This document shows positions 5,020 through 7,736 of a stretch of DNA of 7,736 nucleotides, piece by piece. The stretch is from Phycisphaerales bacterium (GTDB lineage Bacteria > Planctomycetota > Phycisphaerae > Sedimentisphaerales > Anaerohalosphaeraceae), in assembly GCA_011048645.1 (NCBI GenBank), contig DSDR01000343.1:1-7736 (forward strand). The letters run 5' to 3'. Numbering within the stretch: position 1 is the first letter of the stretch; each line of letters starts with the position of its first letter. Both the position numbers and the translations under genes were made by a program. The notes under the pieces were generated by a model. That model worked only from the letters and a program-made list of their open reading frames with translations, did not search any database and was not told where the DNA came from.

Positions 5020-7736
5020 ATGAGATCACGAACACTCCGTAATTTTGCGAAAATCGCGGATGCCATTGAAGTTCCCGATCTGATTGAAGTGCAGCTGAAA
5101 GGCTATGAGCGTTTTCTGCAGTCTGATGTTGCGCCGGACCGGCGCGCCGATATTGGTCTGGAGTCGCTGTTTCGGGAAGTGTTTCCGATTGTCAGCTATG
5201 ACAAGACGGTTGAGCTGGAATATCTGGGCTACGAGCTGGAAAAGCCGCGTTATACCATCGAACAATGCAAGGAATTGCGTCTGAGCTACGCCTATCCGCT
5301 GAAAGTACACTGTCGGCTGAAACGCAAGGACGCGCCCGATGTGGCCGAGCAGGGGATTTATCTGGGCGAGATACCGGCGATGATCGGGGGCGGCGAGTTT
5401 ATCATCAATGGGGCCGAGCGCGTCATCGTCAATCAGCTTCACCGCAGTCCGGGCGTGGATTTTGTGATTGACAGCAAGGACGGCGACCGGCTGCTGCACG
5501 GGGCGCGGATTATTCCCGAGCGCGGAAGCTGGATCGAGATGAGCGTGACCAAAAAGGACGTGCTGGTGATTCGCATTGACCAGTCGAGCAAGATTCCGGC
5601 CACGGCGTTTCTTCGAGCGATGGATGAAAAATACGGCAAGACCGAGGATATCCTGCGCCTGTTTTACAAGACCCAGAAGGTCAAGACCAAGAAACTGGAG
5701 CCGACGATGTGGGCGGTCGGGCCGATTGTCGATACCGAAACGGGCGAGATTCTCGTGGAGGCCGGCACACAGATCGGCGATGCGATCACGGCGCTTCAGG
5801 CCAGCAGTCTGGACGCGGTGGAAGTGATTCCCCAGGCGCTTGATCCGCTGGTATTGAATACGGTTGCCGAGGACGGCTGTGAAACGCATGACGAGGCGCT
5901 GCTGAAGATTTATTCGCGTCTGCGTCCGGGCAACCCGGCCAATCTGGACAAGGCCAAACAGCTTTTTGAGGAGAAATTTTACGATACCAATCGTTATCGA
6001 CTCGGTGCGGTCGGTCGATTTCGTCTGAATCGCAAGTTCGGCACCGATATTGAGTTGAGCGAGATGCGGTTGTGCGCTGAGGACTTCTTGCAGACGATGA
6101 AGTATATTCTCGGCCTGCGCAACGGCGAAGGAGAGATTGACGATATTGATCATCTGGGCAACCGTCGGGTGCGGACGATTGATGAGCTGGCGGCCGGCGA
6201 GGTGCGCAAAGGCCTGCTCAAGCTGCGGCGAACCGTCCAGGAACGGATGAGTATGAAATCGCCCGAAGAGGTCGCGCGGATCGCGGATCTGGTCAACAGC
6301 AAGAGCGTTTCGAGCAGCATCGAGTTTTTCTTCGGTCGCGGCGAACTGAGTCAGGTGGTCGATCAGACCAACGCCCTGAGTCAGTTGACGCACGAACGGC
6401 GGCTCAGCGCACTGGGGCCGGGCGGGTTGAACCGCAAACGCGCCGGCTTTGAGGTGCGTGATGTGCACATCAGTCACTACGGCCGCGTCTGTCCGATTGA
6501 GACGCCGGAAGGCACGAACATCGGTCTGATCGTGTCGCTGGGGATATTTGCCAAGGTCGATGAATACGGTTTTTTGATTACGCCGTATCGCAAGGTCAGA
6601 AATAAGCAGGTCGTCGATGAAATTGCCTATCTGCGGGCCGACGAGGAAATGAAGGCGATTTTTGCGCCGCCGAGTATGGTCGATACCTCGACCAATCGGC
6701 TGCACGAAGGGCTGGTGCTGGCGCGGCAGGAAGGCGACTTGACGCAGGTGGACAGCAGCGAGGTTGATTATGTGGACGTTTCGCCGCGACAGACGGTGGG
6801 CGTTTCGGCGGCGTTGATTCCGTTCCTGGAGCACGACGACGCCAACCGCGCGCTGATGGGGTCCAATATGCAGCGTCAGTCGGTGCCGCTGCTGACCACT
6901 GAGCCGCCGCTGGTGGGTACGGGTATGGAAGTGGAAGTGGCCAAGTATTCAAGTATGGTCGTGCGGGCGCGACAGGCCGGGACGGTCACGGCGGTCGATG
7001 GGTCGTGCATCGTGATTGATCAGACCGATGAGTATCCGCTCAGAAAGTTTGTCGGTCTGAATGAGCGGACGTGCCTGAATCAAAGGCCCGTCGTGACGCT
7101 GGGACAAAAGGTCGAAAAGGGCCAGATTATTGCCGACGGCGGAGGCACCAGCGAGGGGGTGCTGGCGCTGGGACGGAATGTGCTGGCGGCGTTTGTGCCG
7201 TTTGACGGGTATAACTTCGAGGACGCGATTTTGATCAGCGAGCGGCTGGTCAAAGACGATGTGTTCACGAGCGTTCATATTGATGAGTTCAGCATTGAAG
7301 TGCGCGAGACCAAGCTGGGGCGAGAAGAATTCACGCGGGATATTCCAAACGTCAGCGAAAAGGCGCTGCGCAATCTGGATGAATACGGCGTGGTGCGCGA
7401 AGGGACGCGGGTGGCGCCGGGCGATATTCTGGTCGGCAAGGTGTCGCCCAAGAGCAAGACCGAACTGACGCCGGAAGAAAAGCTGCTGCATGCGATTTTC
7501 GGACGCGCCGGCGAAGATGTCAAAAACGATTCGCTGGAGGTGCCGCACGGCTATGAAGGCGTGGTGATCAAGACGCGGCATTTCCGTCGTCGGGCCGCCG
7601 AGACCGATGAGCAGCGCAAGCTCCTTAAAGAGCAGATGAAACGCCGCGAGCGCGAAATGACCGCCCGCGAATGCGAGGTGTTCAAACGGATGATGGAGAC
7701 GATTCATTCGGAGCTGCAGATCGAGGTGGTCGATCC
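5020..7736 (+). CDS. rpoB: DNA-directed RNA polymerase subunit beta (3' end outside window)
   Basis: Beta subunit of the core RNA polymerase, forming one side of the active-site cleft and the rifampicin pocket. The frame is open without a stop from ATG 5020 to the window end: 905 codons plus 2 bases, about two thirds of the protein. Landmarks are IINGAERVIVNQLHRSPGV (128-146), IIPERGSW, the rifampicin region FFGRGELSQVVDQTNALSQL (437-456) followed by THERRLSALGPGGL (457-470), RAGFEVRDVHISHYGRVCPI (474-493) then ETPEGTNIGLI, FDGYNFEDAILISERLV (728-744), and DILVGKVSP and LTPEEKLLHAIFG at the start of the flap. Catalytic lysines near the C-terminus lie beyond the window. Residues matching E. 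coli Q513, D516, H526, R529 and S531 are kept, while F514, M515, N518, P520 and K527 positions are V, V, T, A and E. The ATG is 8 nt after TGGAGA (5006-5011). rpoC would be expected next. Confidence 0.98.
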   Translation, partial: MRSRTLRNFAKIADAIEVPDLIEVQLKGYERFLQSDVAPDRRADIGLESLFREVFPIVSYDKTVELEYLGYELEKPRYTIEQCKELRLSYAYPLKVHCRLKRKDAPDVAEQGIYLGEIPAMIGGGEFIINGAERVIVNQLHRSPGVDFVIDSKDGDRLLHGARIIPERGSWIEMSVTKKDVLVIRIDQSSKIPATAFLRAMDEKYGKTEDILRLFYKTQKVKTKKLEPTMWAVGPIVDTETGEILVEAGTQIGDAITALQASSLDAVEVIPQALDPLVLNTVAEDGCETHDEALLKIYSRLRPGNPANLDKAKQLFEEKFYDTNRYRLGAVGRFRLNRKFGTDIELSEMRLCAEDFLQTMKYILGLRNGEGEIDDIDHLGNRRVRTIDELAAGEVRKGLLKLRRTVQERMSMKSPEEVARIADLVNSKSVSSSIEFFFGRGELSQVVDQTNALSQLTHERRLSALGPGGLNRKRAGFEVRDVHISHYGRVCPIETPEGTNIGLIVSLGIFAKVDEYGFLITPYRKVRNKQVVDEIAYLRADEEMKAIFAPPSMVDTSTNRLHEGLVLARQEGDLTQVDSSEVDYVDVSPRQTVGVSAALIPFLEHDDANRALMGSNMQRQSVPLLTTEPPLVGTGMEVEVAKYSSMVVRARQAGTVTAVDGSCIVIDQTDEYPLRKFVGLNERTCLNQRPVVTLGQKVEKGQIIADGGGTSEGVLALGRNVLAAFVPFDGYNFEDAILISERLVKDDVFTSVHIDEFSIEVRETKLGREEFTRDIPNVSEKALRNLDEYGVVREGTRVAPGDILVGKVSPKSKTELTPEEKLLHAIFGRAGEDVKNDSLEVPHGYEGVVIKTRHFRRRAAETDEQRKLLKEQMKRREREMTARECEVFKRMMETIHSELQIEVVD

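Noticed and set aside
5026..6834. 602-residue open frame on the minus strand, antisense to rpoB
   Set aside because: It is a shadow caused by the G/C-rich third codon positions of rpoB. The composition is Arg/His/Gln-rich, with no family motif, and the + strand has an unmistakable RpoB.
6949..7707. 252-residue open frame on the minus strand, antisense to rpoB
   Set aside because: Same explanation as the other antisense frames; the + strand codes for conserved RpoB motifs throughout.

Overview
The window is an ordinary housekeeping locus on the + strand: the translation / protein-export / RNA-polymerase cluster tuf(partial)-rpmG-tRNA-Trp-secE-nusG-rplK-rplA-rplJ-rplL-rpoB(partial). Every protein gene is recognisable from family motifs, all lie on one strand, and the order is the classic bacterial one. 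tuf is cut by the left edge (about 145 N-terminal residues missing). rpoB is cut by the right edge inside the flap region, after 905 codons.

The host is a bacterium. I lean towards Planctomycetota or a relative. The reasons are the SecE motif KKVSWSSRREI, the wording of NusG, and AT-rich palindromic intergenic repeats built from AATTCGAAAT-type words, which I recall from such genomes. This is memory-based inference, not a database result. tRNA-Trp has no encoded CCA, so the CCA must be added after transcription.

Layout: tuf ends in a strong intrinsic terminator (790-822). rpmG and trpT follow, only 8 nt apart, then secE and nusG 32 nt apart. The nusG-rplK gap (103 nt) holds two small hairpins. 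From rplK onward the genes form the L11-L1-L10-L12-RNA polymerase operon, but three of its four gaps are expanded. rplK-rplA (221 nt) carries a ~138-bp imperfect inverted repeat that resembles a MITE. rplJ-rplL (133 nt) carries a heptamer tandem array and a pair of mutually exclusive hairpins. rplL-rpoB (312 nt) carries a bulged hairpin, a long terminator-like hairpin, a solitary copy of one arm of the inverted repeat, and an AT-rich stretch that could hold an rpoB promoter. rplA-rplJ is tight (36 nt), leaving little room for the usual L10 autoregulatory leader.

Together the genes supply the ribosomal GTPase-associated centre (L11, L10, L7/L12), the L1 stalk, L33, EF-Tu, the SecE translocon subunit, the NusG transcription factor and the RNA polymerase beta subunit. 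I found no undescribed system. What merits a second look is the non-coding material inserted between otherwise conserved, essential genes and its possible effect on operon expression, plus small residue-level departures in L33 and in the RpoB rifampicin region.
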